A stretch of 64,000 bases of DNA from Steroidobacteraceae bacterium (GCA_017853175.1 JAFMKA010000001.1:84576-148575); one strand, 5' to 3'; counted from the first letter of the stretch, positions 1 to 12,302 are shown. Notes: generated by a model from the sequence alone, not told the origin. Program-made: numbers and translations.

Positions 1-2
1 AT

Positions 3-341
3 GGCGACAGCGGATTGATCACGAAAGGCTCAAAAGATGACGAGTCGTGGGCGTGGTTTCAGGGGCCGCAAGGAACTGCTCGAAAATTTCCATCCGCGCG
101 ACTCCCGCCGCACGAGACGGCCTACGCCATGACAGTTCATCGTAGCCAAGGGTCGGAGTTCGATCGAGTGCTCATCATTTTGCCGAACGGGAATAATCCC
201 TTCGTCACTCGAGAGTTGCTTTATACGGCGGTGAGCCGCGCTCGGCGCGACGTCGAAATCTGGAGTGACCCTCAGACGCTTCGCGAGGCCTGCTCACGCA
301 AAGTAAAGAGACACTCGGGGCTCATCGATCGATTGAGTTAG
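3..341 (+). CDS. recD: RecD (exodeoxyribonuclease V alpha / RecD-like helicase) C-terminal fragment, truncated by window start
   Basis: AYAMTVHRSQGSEFDRVLIILP...TRELLYTAVSRARRDVEIW matches C-terminal SF1 helicase motifs V/VI; frame is open to the window edge. Confidence 0.8.
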   Translation, partial: GDSGLITKGSKDDESWAWFQGPQGTARKFPSARLPPHETAYAMTVHRSQGSEFDRVLIILPNGNNPFVTRELLYTAVSRARRDVEIWSDPQTLREACSRKVKRHSGLIDRLS

Positions 342-1252
342 TCCGTCGTCCATAATCGCGCGGCACCCCGTACCCCCGAAGAATCTCCCCATCGCGCTTG
401 CAAGATTCGAGTGGCGAAGGCGTCCGAAAACACATGTCGCCTCATCAATGACGGCAGCAAAGCGTACAGCTCAGTGACATTGGCCATGCCACCTCCCAAG
501 ACGATGACCTCAGGATCGACAAGATTGACGATGCAAGCGAGTGAACGCGCCAGTCGCTCGGCATAACGCTCAAACGCGGCGACTGCATCTCGCTCTCCAC
601 GACGAGACGCCGTAATGATCGCTTCTCCGGTTGCTCGAATACCGGTAGCTTCAAAATAATCTCGCTGCAGACCAGAGCCGGATATCCACAACTCCTGGCA
701 CCCGATCTGACCACACCAGCAACGGGGCGCGCCCTTCACCTCTTCCACGGAAGGCCAAGGCAAGGGGTTATGTCCCCACTCCCCGGCAATACCGTTGGCC
801 CCATGAATCAATTTTCCGTCGATGACGAGACCCCCGCCGCACCCCGTACCGATAATCACGGCGAATACGGACTGCGCGCCGGCGGCGGCGCCATCGACGG
901 CCTCGGAGAGCGCGAGGCAATTGGCGTCGTTACTGAGGCGCACACGCTTTCCTAGCGTGCGCTCGAGATCTTGCGCGAACGGCTTACCGTTCAAATAAAT
1001 CGTATTGGAGTTTCGAAGCAACCCAGTTTTAGGAGAGATCGAACCGGGAGCACCGACACCGAGACGATCTACTTCAGCCGTTTCATTCTCGATGGCACGA
1101 ACCAGATCGCGCACCGAGTGGAGCGCAGAGTCGTAATCGCCAGGCGTTGGCAGGCGCTTACGAACGATCGGCGTGCCAGCCTCATCGAGTGCTGCGACCT
1201 CGATCTTCGTGCCCCCGAAATCTACTCCCACCCTGATTGAAGCTCCGGCCAT
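338..1252 (-). CDS. ROK-family sugar kinase (fructokinase/N-acetylglucosamine kinase-like)
   Basis: VGVDFGGTKIEVAALD phosphate loop; GTGCGGGLVIDGKLIHGANGIAGEWGH; Cys-rich CWCGQIGCQELWISG ROK zinc motif; start set at MAGASIRV. Confidence 0.88.
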   Translation of the reverse strand: MAGASIRVGVDFGGTKIEVAALDEAGTPIVRKRLPTPGDYDSALHSVRDLVRAIENETAEVDRLGVGAPGSISPKTGLLRNSNTIYLNGKPFAQDLERTLGKRVRLSNDANCLALSEAVDGAAAGAQSVFAVIIGTGCGGGLVIDGKLIHGANGIAGEWGHNPLPWPSVEEVKGAPRCWCGQIGCQELWISGSGLQRDYFEATGIRATGEAIITASRRGERDAVAAFERYAERLARSLACIVNLVDPEVIVLGGGMANVTELYALLPSLMRRHVFSDAFATRILQARWGDSSGVRGAARLWTTD

Positions 1253-1286
1253 GGCGCTATTACACCCGCATCCAGAGGCTCCGTGC

Positions 1287-1324
1287 AAAAAAAACGGCGA
1301 CGCTTTCGCGCCGCCGTCTTTTTC
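1287..1324 (-). terminator. Putative Rho-independent terminator downstream of katG
   Basis: Hairpin acggcgacgc...gcgccgccgt (one mismatch) with an A run on the + strand (T run on the - strand), between the katG stop and the ROK start. Confidence 0.6.
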
Positions 1325-1346
1325 CGGCGTTACCGAACTGGAGAGA

Positions 1347-3620
<2,274 letters not shown>

Positions 3621-3657
3621 TTAAATCGATTTTGTCGATCTTAGTAATCGACGTTTT

Positions 3658-4605
3658 CTATCGCCGTGCGGCACCGCGCGAGTGCGAGGTCATGAGCCGC
3701 AAGATCGCGGGTCGCGACGGGGCAGAAACCTGCGCCCCACGCCGGGTAACCGACCGCGCAGCGGCGGCGTTTGCAAATCGCACGGCCTCGCGAAGCGCGA
3801 GTCCCTCCGCCAAAGCGACAGCCAAAGCGCCGTTGAACACGTCGCCCGCCGCCGTCGTGTCGACCGCCTTAACTCGATAGCCGGCGACGCGCTCGTTCGT
3901 CGATCCGCTCGAGACGTAAGCCCCTCGCGAGCCGAGGGTGATGATGACCGTCTCGACGCCTCGGTCATGCAGTCGTCGGGCAGCCCGAGCTGCACTCGCA
4001 TCGCTGCTCACACGTACGCCGGTCAGCGACTCCGCCTCCGACTCGTTCGGCGTCAAAACCGACACATTTCTTAGAAGCGCTAATGGCAGCGGCATGGCGG
4101 GCGCAGGATTCAGTATGACGCGAGCTCCCACCTCGCGCGCCATACGCGCTGCTGCGAGTACCGAAGCCAACGGTGTTTCGAGCTGCAGTAAAACGACTGC
4201 CGCACCAGAAAACGCCTTTTTTGATCGGGAAATTTGTGTGGCAGATAGGCTCGAATTTGCTCCGGGCGATACCGCGATGCTGTTCTCACCGGTCGCCGAG
4301 ACGAATATCAGCGCGACACCGGAGGTCTCCCCATCGACTCGGGAGACCCCACGGACGTCGACCCCTTCTTTGACGAGGCTCGACAGTGCACGGTCACCGA
4401 AGTCGTCACGACCGACGCACCCAACGAATTGGACCTCGCCTCCCGCCCGACTCGCCGCAACCGCCTGGTTTGCCCCTTTGCCTCCCGCAACAACGTCGAA
4501 CCGCCCCCCGAGCACGGTCTCGCCGGGTCGAGGCAAACGAGGCACTCGGACCACCATGTCCGTATTACTGCTGCCCACCACGACGATCTTGTTTCTTCTC
4601 GCCAT
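3658..4605 (-). CDS. rbsK: Ribokinase (PfkB family)
   Basis: VVVGSSNTDMVVRVPRLPRPGETVLG; GGKGANQAVAA; DTTAAGDVFNGALAVALAEG PfkB signature. Confidence 0.9.
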   Translation of the reverse strand: MARRNKIVVVGSSNTDMVVRVPRLPRPGETVLGGRFDVVAGGKGANQAVAASRAGGEVQFVGCVGRDDFGDRALSSLVKEGVDVRGVSRVDGETSGVALIFVSATGENSIAVSPGANSSLSATQISRSKKAFSGAAVVLLQLETPLASVLAAARMAREVGARVILNPAPAMPLPLALLRNVSVLTPNESEAESLTGVRVSSDASAARAARRLHDRGVETVIITLGSRGAYVSSGSTNERVAGYRVKAVDTTAAGDVFNGALAVALAEGLALREAVRFANAAAARSVTRRGAQVSAPSRPAILRLMTSHSRGAARR

Positions 4606-4631
4606 TCCGAGCGCCCCTGCATCGATCGTTT

Positions 4632-4654
4632 CTGTTGTTGTTTTTTAACAACAG
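4632..4654. repeat. Inverted repeat CTGTTGTT-N7-AACAACAG in the rbsK/TBDR divergent intergenic region
   Basis: 8-nt perfect arms read directly. Confidence 0.6.
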
Positions 4655-4742
4655 CTGCTGCTTTTCGGTACAGATACCTAGTCCAAAATTCTGGGACTTC
4701 CGGTACCCTTAAATAGCTCTACTTTCCAATAAGGGGACAGGC

Positions 4743-7187
4743 ATGTCATCCAAGTATTCAAAGTTGATTCATTGGGCCGTCGGGGCCGCCATCGGAGCCG
4801 CAGGATTTGCGGGGCCGACGTGGGCTCAAGACACCGGTCTCGCGCTCGAAGAGGTGGTCGTCACCGCCCGTAAGGTCGAAGAGTCCCTCCAAGACGCTCC
4901 GATCTCCGTTACGGCATTCACCAACGAAGCCATCACCGAGCGTGGTATCACCGATCTGAACTCGCTCGCAGAGTTCTCGCCGGGTCTCAGCTTCTCGCAG
5001 GCCTTCGGTCGCCAGAACGATCGCCCGGTCATCCGTGGTCAGGGCAACGTGCTCGCCAACGTGCAGTTCGGTGTCGAGTCCGGTACCGCCTACTTCATCG
5101 ACGGCGTGTACTACAACGGCGATATCCAAGCGCTCGATTTCGACATGCTGCAGCGCGTGGAAGTCATCAAGGGCCCGCAGAGCGCGCTCTATGGTCGTAA
5201 CACCTACGCCGGCGCCATCAACTTCGTGACCCGCGATCCGCGTGGCGACGAGTGGGGCGGTACGGTCAAAGCGACGGCCGGCAAGTTCGGCGAGCGTCGC
5301 GCATCGCTCAATGTTGATGGTCCGATCGCTGAGGGCATCCTCAGAGCGCGCTTTGGCGCTCGCATCAATAATTACGATGGCGAGTACACCAACCAGGCCA
5401 CCGGCAAGCTCGTGGGTGATGAGCAGGACAAAACGTTCAACGCCACCTTCGTGCTGACGCCGACCGAAGATCTGACCATGCGAGCGTTCGTGCAGTATCG
5501 TCAGCAGAGCGACGGTCCGCTCGCACTGTTCTTGCAAGGCGCCAACTTCAATAACTGCAAACCGGGCTTCCGTTCGATCGGTTATCGCGGCCTAAACGCG
5601 ACGACGGGTGCAGTAGCGACTTCGCCTGCGTCAGGTCAGTTCGCTCCGGTCAATAACACCAACCAGTACTACTGCGGTGTCATCGCCGCTCGACCTGAGT
5701 TGATTTGGCTAAACACGGACGCGATCGGCACGACCGCCAAATTCCCGAATAACACTTTCCGTGACGGCACGGCTTTCGATGGCGTCGACGCTAAGGAAAC
5801 CTTCTCGAGCTTCAGCGTCGAGTGGACCATGCCTACCGGTGCGACGGTGCGTTCGCTCTCGGGTTACCGCACTAACCATGATCGCTTCGGCACCGACTCC
5901 GATCACTCGGAGGCTTTCACTTCATTGGGCCCGACTTCAGAGCCGCTGTTCGCCAATACGAACCGTAACGATCGCCGCGAGTGGTCGACGGAACTCAAGA
6001 TGTCCTCGCCTGAGGACGCTCGATTCCGGTACACCGTCGGCGCGTACTACTACAACATCAAAGACGCCGAGAAAGACCTCACCTACGCGAGCCCAGAGTT
6101 TGGCGTGATCAACGCGAACGCCAACGTCACGGGCATCGAAAACCGAGCGTCGTTTGCTTCAGTGTCGTACGACCTGACGGAGCAGCTCTCGGCCACGCTC
6201 GAAGTTCGTCGCTTCACCGAGATTAAGACTCGTCGTGAGTTCAATGCGGCGGGCGCGTCTTCGCTGTATGTCGAGGGTGGTTACAACGACACCACACCTC
6301 GCTTTACGGTCGACTACCGCTTGTCCGATGACGTGCTGCTGTACGGCATCCTCGCCAAGGGTGTGCGTCCGGGTGGCATCAACGGATCGGCAGGTGCATC
6401 CATCGGTCGCCCCACCTACGATCAGGAAACTTCGAACAACCTCGAAGTGGGTGTGAAGAGCACGTTGATGGATGGTCGAGTGCGCTTCAACGCCGCGGCC
6501 TATTACATCGACTCGAAGGACGTTCAGGTCACGCAGGCGCTGCCTGCGGCAAGCGGCGGCAATGCGGTCACCTCGATCGCCGTCAACCAGGCGAAGGCCG
6601 AAACGACGGGGCTCGAGGTTGAAGTCACGGCAGCGATCACCCAGTACCTCACCGGTACCGTGGCGCTCGCCTACACGAACGCGGAGTTCAAGCAAGGCTG
6701 TGACGACTTCGAATACGTACTCAACTCCGGTGGGTTCGCGTACCAGCCCTCGTTCTTCGGTTCGGCGCTTTGCAACATCGCCGGCCGTCGTCTGCCGCTC
6801 ACCCCGGAGACCCAGGGCAACATCGTGTTGACCTACGAGCGCCCGATGTCCGATAGCCTGAGCTTCGTGGCCTCAGGTACGTTCACCCACGAAGGCAGCA
6901 AGTTCGTACAGTTGCACAACCTCGCCGAAACGGGCGACACCAACATGCTGGGCTTGCGTCTCGGCGTGAAGAGCGACGACTGGTCGGTCACGGCCTACGG
7001 TCGCAACCTCACGGACGAAGACACCATCCCGCTCGCCACGCGCTGGTTCGATCTGCGCTATGGATCAGGCCCCCGTGGTCTCGCTGGTGTAGCGCCAACC
7101 GGATACGACAGCGGTTCGCCGCGTGCGCTCTTCGCTGCGCTGCGTAAAGGCCGCACCTTCGGCATCGAGGTCAGCTACTCGTTCTGA
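4743..7187 (+). CDS. TonB-dependent receptor
   Basis: Signal peptide; EVVVTARKVEESLQDAPISVTAFT TonB/plug start; RVEVIKGPQSALYGRNTYAGAINFVTRDP plug motif; C-terminal aromatic residue GIEVSYSF. Confidence 0.93.
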   Translation: MSSKYSKLIHWAVGAAIGAAGFAGPTWAQDTGLALEEVVVTARKVEESLQDAPISVTAFTNEAITERGITDLNSLAEFSPGLSFSQAFGRQNDRPVIRGQGNVLANVQFGVESGTAYFIDGVYYNGDIQALDFDMLQRVEVIKGPQSALYGRNTYAGAINFVTRDPRGDEWGGTVKATAGKFGERRASLNVDGPIAEGILRARFGARINNYDGEYTNQATGKLVGDEQDKTFNATFVLTPTEDLTMRAFVQYRQQSDGPLALFLQGANFNNCKPGFRSIGYRGLNATTGAVATSPASGQFAPVNNTNQYYCGVIAARPELIWLNTDAIGTTAKFPNNTFRDGTAFDGVDAKETFSSFSVEWTMPTGATVRSLSGYRTNHDRFGTDSDHSEAFTSLGPTSEPLFANTNRNDRREWSTELKMSSPEDARFRYTVGAYYYNIKDAEKDLTYASPEFGVINANANVTGIENRASFASVSYDLTEQLSATLEVRRFTEIKTRREFNAAGASSLYVEGGYNDTTPRFTVDYRLSDDVLLYGILAKGVRPGGINGSAGASIGRPTYDQETSNNLEVGVKSTLMDGRVRFNAAAYYIDSKDVQVTQALPAASGGNAVTSIAVNQAKAETTGLEVEVTAAITQYLTGTVALAYTNAEFKQGCDDFEYVLNSGGFAYQPSFFGSALCNIAGRRLPLTPETQGNIVLTYERPMSDSLSFVASGTFTHEGSKFVQLHNLAETGDTNMLGLRLGVKSDDWSVTAYGRNLTDEDTIPLATRWFDLRYGSGPRGLAGVAPTGYDSGSPRALFAALRKGRTFGIEVSYSF

Positions 7188-7215
7188 TCTCTCCGTACAT
7201 TCAACGGAAACGAAG

Positions 7216-7246
7216 AGGGCCGGCAAATGCCGGCCCTTTTTGTTTT
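7216..7246 (+). terminator. Rho-independent terminator after the TBDR
   Basis: agggccggc-aaat-gccggccct, 9-bp perfect stem followed by tttttgtttt. Confidence 0.85.
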
Positions 7247-7286
7247 AAGCTTGCCGCCTCGAACGTACGTCAGGAGACGTCACCAA

Positions 7287-8783
7287 ATGAGTCGCTCACC
7301 CTGCCTGATCGAGCAGGAAGACCGTTATGACGACGGCATCTTTCGCATCGGTAGAAAACACGGTTTCTTACCGCAACGCAGCCCGCTTACGCGCTTACCA
7401 GAGTCGTTCGCTCCGATTCAGTCACTACTCGACGAGATGCCAATATGGCTCGACGTCGATAGCGGTCGCCAAGGCATCCTCGCCACACCCGGACTGATTG
7501 CCGAGCGCGTCGCAACGCTGCCAAACCTCGTCGATGAGGTCGCGAGAGTCGTTGCTACGTCGCAAGATAAATCTAAAGATCACCGTGACGCGTCACGACT
7601 GGTGCAAGCCTTGTTTCGGGGATATGGATTTCTGACGAGCGCTTATCTGCTCGAGTCGGCGCATCACGGCACGCGGACGGGCGGCGCATACGGCAAGGCT
7701 CGCAACATATTGCCCGCCGCGCTCGCGCAGCCGCTCGTCATGACTGCTGATGCGCTTGGCATGCCGCCGTGGCTCGACTATCACCACTCTTATTCGCTCG
7801 GCAACTTCGTACATCGCGACTCTACGCTGCACGGCGAAGATCTCTGGCACTGGAAGAACCTCGAGATGGCGTGTCGCTTCAGCGGCACCACCGACGAAAC
7901 TGGCTTCATCATGCTGCACGTGCAAATCAATCAGCACACGGCGGCCCTGCTCGGTGCTTTTCAAGACGTATTACGCGATGCACAGCTTCGTGGCGAATCG
8001 GAAAATCCTGCGGGCCCGTGGCAGCGACTGCTGCGCGCACTCGAGCACATCAACCGCTCACGTCGGGAGATGTGGCGAGCGAGCCGCCCCGAGCGTTACA
8101 ACGACTTTCGCGTCTTCATCATGGGCATTACCGGAAACGAGGCGCTATTCGGACCGGGTGTGGTGTATCAGGGCGTCAAGAAATTCGGTGAGAAACCCAT
8201 GCAGTTCCGCGGTCAGACCGGTGCTCAAGATGACATCGTCCCCGCCTGTGACATCCTTCTCGGTATCGACGATACCTACCCCACGAATGATCTCACCGAT
8301 TACCTGCGGGACCTACGACAGTATCGGCCACCCGTAGTGCAAAAGTGGTTCGAGGACGTGCGCAAAGATCGCGACGCCGTAGCGCTCGACAAGTTCGTAG
8401 CGTCTGAGCCTGGCGTAGCCTTGATCGCTGCAGCCTGTGTCGAGCAGATCACGCTCTTCCGAATCGGGCACTGGCAGTTTGTTCAGAAATATATTTTGGC
8501 TCACACACGCCACGCGACAGCGACCGGTGGCACGCCCATCACCTCGTGGTTGCCCAACCAGATCGACGCCTGCTTCGCACGCATGGACCAACTACTCAAG
8601 TATGCCGACCCCTCGAAACTTTCGGCATCCGAGCGACGTTGGCATGCCAACATGACCCAAAGAACAGACGAGCGTCGCCGCATTTTGGCCGAACAGCGCG
8701 CCTTACTCGAAAATCCGGCTTTCGACCCACGAGAGATCTACGCACGCAACGCCGGTCACGAAGACGTGGCCATAGCAGGATGA
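7287..8783 (+). CDS. Indoleamine 2,3-dioxygenase-like heme dioxygenase
   Basis: QFRGQTGAQDDIVPACDILLGI and FRIGHWQFVQKYILAHTRHATATGGTP resemble the IDO C-terminal motifs (proximal His region and ATGTGGTP); RBS aggaga before ATG 7287. Confidence 0.78.
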   Translation: MSRSPCLIEQEDRYDDGIFRIGRKHGFLPQRSPLTRLPESFAPIQSLLDEMPIWLDVDSGRQGILATPGLIAERVATLPNLVDEVARVVATSQDKSKDHRDASRLVQALFRGYGFLTSAYLLESAHHGTRTGGAYGKARNILPAALAQPLVMTADALGMPPWLDYHHSYSLGNFVHRDSTLHGEDLWHWKNLEMACRFSGTTDETGFIMLHVQINQHTAALLGAFQDVLRDAQLRGESENPAGPWQRLLRALEHINRSRREMWRASRPERYNDFRVFIMGITGNEALFGPGVVYQGVKKFGEKPMQFRGQTGAQDDIVPACDILLGIDDTYPTNDLTDYLRDLRQYRPPVVQKWFEDVRKDRDAVALDKFVASEPGVALIAAACVEQITLFRIGHWQFVQKYILAHTRHATATGGTPITSWLPNQIDACFARMDQLLKYADPSKLSASERRWHANMTQRTDERRRILAEQRALLENPAFDPREIYARNAGHEDVAIAG

Positions 8784-8805
8784 CCTTTCCACTTCGCGCC
8801 TCATC

Positions 8806-9183
8806 ATGCCTCTACTGATTTGGAGAATTCTCGGGTTCACGAGTGTCGGTATCGGCATCATCAACGCGTTCATTCCGTTGATGCCGACCACCGTCTTTCT
8901 TCTGATCGGTGCCTGGGCGCTCGGCAAGGGTTCTCCCGCTTGGCGCGCCAAACTGCTTGCTCATCCAAAATTTGGTCGCGCCCTTCGCGACTGGGAAGAC
9001 GGTAAGCGCGTCAGTCGACGTGGAAAGCATCTCGCCGCCGCAGGCATGTTGATCAGCTGGGTAGTGTTGGTGGTCTGGCGGGGGTTCACCCCCTGGACCA
9101 TCGGCGTCGGTGTACTGCTCGCAGCGATCACGATTTGGTTATGGACGAGGCCCGAGCCGAGAGAAGAGCCCAAAGCGTTTTGA
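8806..9183 (+). CDS. YbaN/DUF454 family inner membrane protein
   Basis: ILGFTSVGIGIINAFIPLMPTTVFLLIGAWALGKGSP...HPKFGRALRDWEDGKRVSRRGK typical DUF454. Confidence 0.85.
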   Translation: MPLLIWRILGFTSVGIGIINAFIPLMPTTVFLLIGAWALGKGSPAWRAKLLAHPKFGRALRDWEDGKRVSRRGKHLAAAGMLISWVVLVVWRGFTPWTIGVGVLLAAITIWLWTRPEPREEPKAF

Positions 9184-9216
9184 TCTAAGCAAAGGCTTGA
9201 TCCGCTCGGAACTATT

Positions 9217-10386
9217 GTGGTTCCGAACGACTCAAAGCGCCCTATGAGTCGACTCCTCACACTGATCCGCTCCGATGTGGGGGCTGGACTACTCTTGTTA
9301 CTAGCCGCATTAACGGCCATGGTGCTCGCGAACTCGCCGTTGGCAGATATCTATTCGAGCACTTTAGACACCCGAGTCAGACTCGGCATCGCCGAATGGT
9401 CGCTCGAAAAAAACCTACTGCTTTGGATCAACGATGGCTTGATGGCCATTTTTTTCCTTTTGGTCGGTCTGGAAATCAAGCGCGAGCTTATGGACGGAGA
9501 ACTGTCCGATCCTCGCCGCGCCGCCTTGCCTGTCGCCGGCGCGCTAGGCGGAATGATGGGGCCTGCGCTCATTTACGCGTTGATCAACAAAGATAATCCG
9601 GCGACTCTCGCCGGATGGCCGATCCCTGCGGCGACCGACATCGCCTTCGCGCTTGGAATCTTGGCACTCGTCAAAAATCACATTGCACCGGGTCTGCGCG
9701 TTTTCCTCCTGGGTGTCGCCATCATCGATGATCTCGGCGCCATCATCCTCATCGCAGTTTTATTCACGGCAGACATCAGCAGTCAGGCCCTGACCCTCGC
9801 TGCAGTTTGCGCGGGTATCTTGGCGCTGTTCAATCGATTCGGAGTCACGCGCTTATGGCCCTACCTGCTCGTCGGTCTCGTGTTATGGGCTTCGGTATTG
9901 AAGTCGGGCGTTCATGCAACGCTCGCCGGTGTCGTGATCGGCGTGATGATCCCGAAGAAGGCCATGCCTAAACTCGAGCATGCCCTACATCCGTGGGTAA
10001 TCTTCGGAATCATGCCGATCTTCGCATTGGCGAATGCAGGGGCATCGCTCGACGGAGTGGGTCTACATACCTTCACGGAACCGGTGGCACTCGGAATCGT
10101 GCTCGGTCTCTTCTTCGGAAAACAACTCGGCGTCACCCTAGCGTGCTGGCTAGCCGTGCGGTTCGGAATCGCCCAGCTACCGACCGGCAGTTCATGGCGA
10201 ACTCTTCACGGTGTCGCCATCATCACCGGTATCGGATTCACGATGTCGCTCTTCATTGGTTCACTCGCTTTCAGCAGCGGTGAATACGACACTGCGGTGA
10301 GGCTCGGGGTACTCACGGGCTCAGCACTATCAGCCTTGGTCGGCTGCACTTGGCTCATCTTATCCAGAAAAAAACATGAGTGTTGA
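9217..10386 (+). CDS. nhaA: Na+/H+ antiporter NhaA
   Basis: WINDGLMAIFFLLVGLEIKRELMDGELSDPRRAALP; GWPIPAATDIAFALGILALV; VAIIDDLGAIILIAVLFT. Confidence 0.95.
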   Translation: MVPNDSKRPMSRLLTLIRSDVGAGLLLLLAALTAMVLANSPLADIYSSTLDTRVRLGIAEWSLEKNLLLWINDGLMAIFFLLVGLEIKRELMDGELSDPRRAALPVAGALGGMMGPALIYALINKDNPATLAGWPIPAATDIAFALGILALVKNHIAPGLRVFLLGVAIIDDLGAIILIAVLFTADISSQALTLAAVCAGILALFNRFGVTRLWPYLLVGLVLWASVLKSGVHATLAGVVIGVMIPKKAMPKLEHALHPWVIFGIMPIFALANAGASLDGVGLHTFTEPVALGIVLGLFFGKQLGVTLACWLAVRFGIAQLPTGSSWRTLHGVAIITGIGFTMSLFIGSLAFSSGEYDTAVRLGVLTGSALSALVGCTWLILSRKKHEC

Positions 10387-10409
10387 TCATTGGGTGGAAT
10401 CTCTGCGCG

Positions 10410-10958
10410 ATGGGAACGAGGATTCGATTCAATCGTGGTAACTTTAACACGGTGTCGCGCGCTCTCATCATCGTATTCACCCTGCTGCCGCAGCTCGCCC
10501 TCGCTCACGGAGTAAAAGTCACGGTCTCTGCGGGCGAAGAAGCCATCGTGGGTCAGGTGACGTATGCCGATGGATCTCCGCTAGTTGACGCCACGATCAA
10601 ACTAAGTCGGCCTGACTCATCGGCCGCTGACAGAACGCTCGGGCAGGGTCGCAGCAACGACGAAGGGCGTTTCGCGTTTCCGACGCCGCGCGATGGAGGC
10701 GAGTTACTGATCACGGCCGACGACGGAATGGGGCATCGTGGAAGGGTCCTCGTCATGCCAGCGGAGAAAGTTCCGAGTGCACTGGCACCCACTCGCCCCG
10801 CGCCCGATGCGCCCGTTGTCGTACCGCGCGTCGCAGATAGCTCAGACAGCTCATCAAATTGGGCTCGCTGGGTGAGCGGCCTCGGCTATCTCTCGGGTCT
10901 CTTCGGCGTAGTGTCTTGGTGGATGTCGCGCCGCGGAGCGTCGCGCACGAGGGACTGA
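10410..10958 (+). CDS. CbiL-like periplasmic/membrane accessory of a Ni/Co ECF transporter
   Basis: Signal peptide, LAHGVKVTVSAGEEAIVGQVTYADGSPLVDATIKL domain, C-terminal TM; immediately upstream of cbiM. Confidence 0.65.
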   Translation: MGTRIRFNRGNFNTVSRALIIVFTLLPQLALAHGVKVTVSAGEEAIVGQVTYADGSPLVDATIKLSRPDSSAADRTLGQGRSNDEGRFAFPTPRDGGELLITADDGMGHRGRVLVMPAEKVPSALAPTRPAPDAPVVVPRVADSSDSSSNWARWVSGLGYLSGLFGVVSWWMSRRGASRTRD

Positions 10959-10962
10959 CCTC

Positions 10963-11571
10963 ATGCACTTGGCCGATGGTGTACTGGGTCTACCGACGTT
11001 AGTCGGCTCTACGATTTTGGCCACAGCCGGAGTCGCCATCGGTCTACGTAAGTTGACCCCGCGATCGTTACCGAGTGCCGCCCTCTTCGCCGCCGTATTC
11101 TTCATCGTGGGAACCATTCATATCCCGATAGGCGTCGGCAGTGTTCATCTCATTCTCAATGGTCTGATCGGACTGCTGCTCGGATGGCTCGCCTTCCCGG
11201 TGATCTTCGTCGCCTTAGTGTTGCAGGCCTTGCTGTTTTCGTTCGGCGGGTTCGCGGTCCTCGGTGCGAATACGCTACTACTCGCAGCACCCGCCGTTGC
11301 GACCCATTTTGCGCTACGGCCCTTCATTGAAAGCTCTCTAAAGTCGCAACGTAAATTGATGAGTCTCGGGTTGCTCGCTGCGACGATCGGTATCGGCGGC
11401 GCCGCAATCATTGCCGTGACTATGTTGTGGAGCACCGGCCAGCAGGCCTTGCTCAATCTAATGGTTCTCTTCGGGGTCGCGCAGATCCCGGTTTGGATCA
11501 TCGACGCTGCCGTCAGTGCGCTGGTGGTTGCCACGCTCGGCCGCAACTTACCTCAAGTGTTCGCCAAATGA
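10963..11571 (+). CDS. cbiM: CbiM/NikM-type ECF substrate-binding component (Ni/Co)
   Basis: N-terminal MHLADGVLGLP metal-binding motif, HIPIGVGSVHLILNGLIGLLLGW; multi-TM; gene order M-Q-O. Confidence 0.85.
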   Translation: MHLADGVLGLPTLVGSTILATAGVAIGLRKLTPRSLPSAALFAAVFFIVGTIHIPIGVGSVHLILNGLIGLLLGWLAFPVIFVALVLQALLFSFGGFAVLGANTLLLAAPAVATHFALRPFIESSLKSQRKLMSLGLLAATIGIGGAAIIAVTMLWSTGQQALLNLMVLFGVAQIPVWIIDAAVSALVVATLGRNLPQVFAK

Positions 11572-12302
11572 GTCACGAACATCGACCAGATGGTCGGTTG
11601 CGCTTGGCCGCAGCCTTGTTGACCGGATTTTCGGTCTCGCTGATCCAATCGATCGACACGCTGCTCATTTTATTGCTCTTCTCTGTAGCAGCAGCCATTG
11701 CCGTCGCCATATGCAACGAGCGCTTTCCTCGCAAAGTTCTCAAGCGTCTGGTCATCGTGAATTTCTTTGTGATCTGGATCTGGGTGACTCTACCCATCGA
11801 CTGGCTGACGCTCAGTTGGCGCGCGTCTGGCGCCCAGTTAGCGCTACAGCTTACATTGCGCATCAATGTCATCGCACTCACGGTCAGCACACTGCTTTAC
11901 CGAATGAGCGGTATCGATCTCGCGCGTTCGGCGGTCGGACTCGGTGTGCCGCAGTCGCTCGGTACCCTGCTCGCGCTCGCCGTTCGGTCGATTGCGTTAC
12001 TGGAGAGTACGCGATCTCGACTCGAGCAAGCCACGCGCGCTAGAGCTTACAGAGCCACCGTGAGTCTTCGAACGATACGCGTGAGCGCACAACTCGTATC
12101 ATGGCTCGTCGTTCACGCCCTGGTACGGAGCGAGCGCATCCGGATCGGGCTGACCGCGCGCGGCTACACCACCATGCGATGGCCGACGCGACAACATAGC
12201 CACTGGCATTCGCTTCCGATCTCAGAGTGGCTTCTGTTTTTGGGCGTCTTGGCTGCGATCGTCTCGGCATGGCTCTTACCGATTGTTTGGAACGTAAAAT
12301 GA
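11568..12302 (+). CDS. cbiQ: CbiQ/NikQ-type ECF transmembrane component
   Basis: ATGA overlap with cbiM; multi-TM; SRLEQATRARAYRA coupling motif. Confidence 0.8.
   Translation: MSHEHRPDGRLRLAAALLTGFSVSLIQSIDTLLILLLFSVAAAIAVAICNERFPRKVLKRLVIVNFFVIWIWVTLPIDWLTLSWRASGAQLALQLTLRINVIALTVSTLLYRMSGIDLARSAVGLGVPQSLGTLLALAVRSIALLESTRSRLEQATRARAYRATVSLRTIRVSAQLVSWLVVHALVRSERIRIGLTARGYTTMRWPTRQHSHWHSLPISEWLLFLGVLAAIVSAWLLPIVWNVK

Noticed and set aside
3625-3639. ATCGA-TTTTG-TCGAT inverted repeat upstream of katG as an OxyR site
   Set aside because: Does not fit the spaced ATAG/CTAT OxyR pattern; short repeats of this kind are expected by chance
4758-5537. 259-aa - strand ORF inside the first TBDR
   Set aside because: Antisense to a well-supported TBDR; composition typical of a shadow frame
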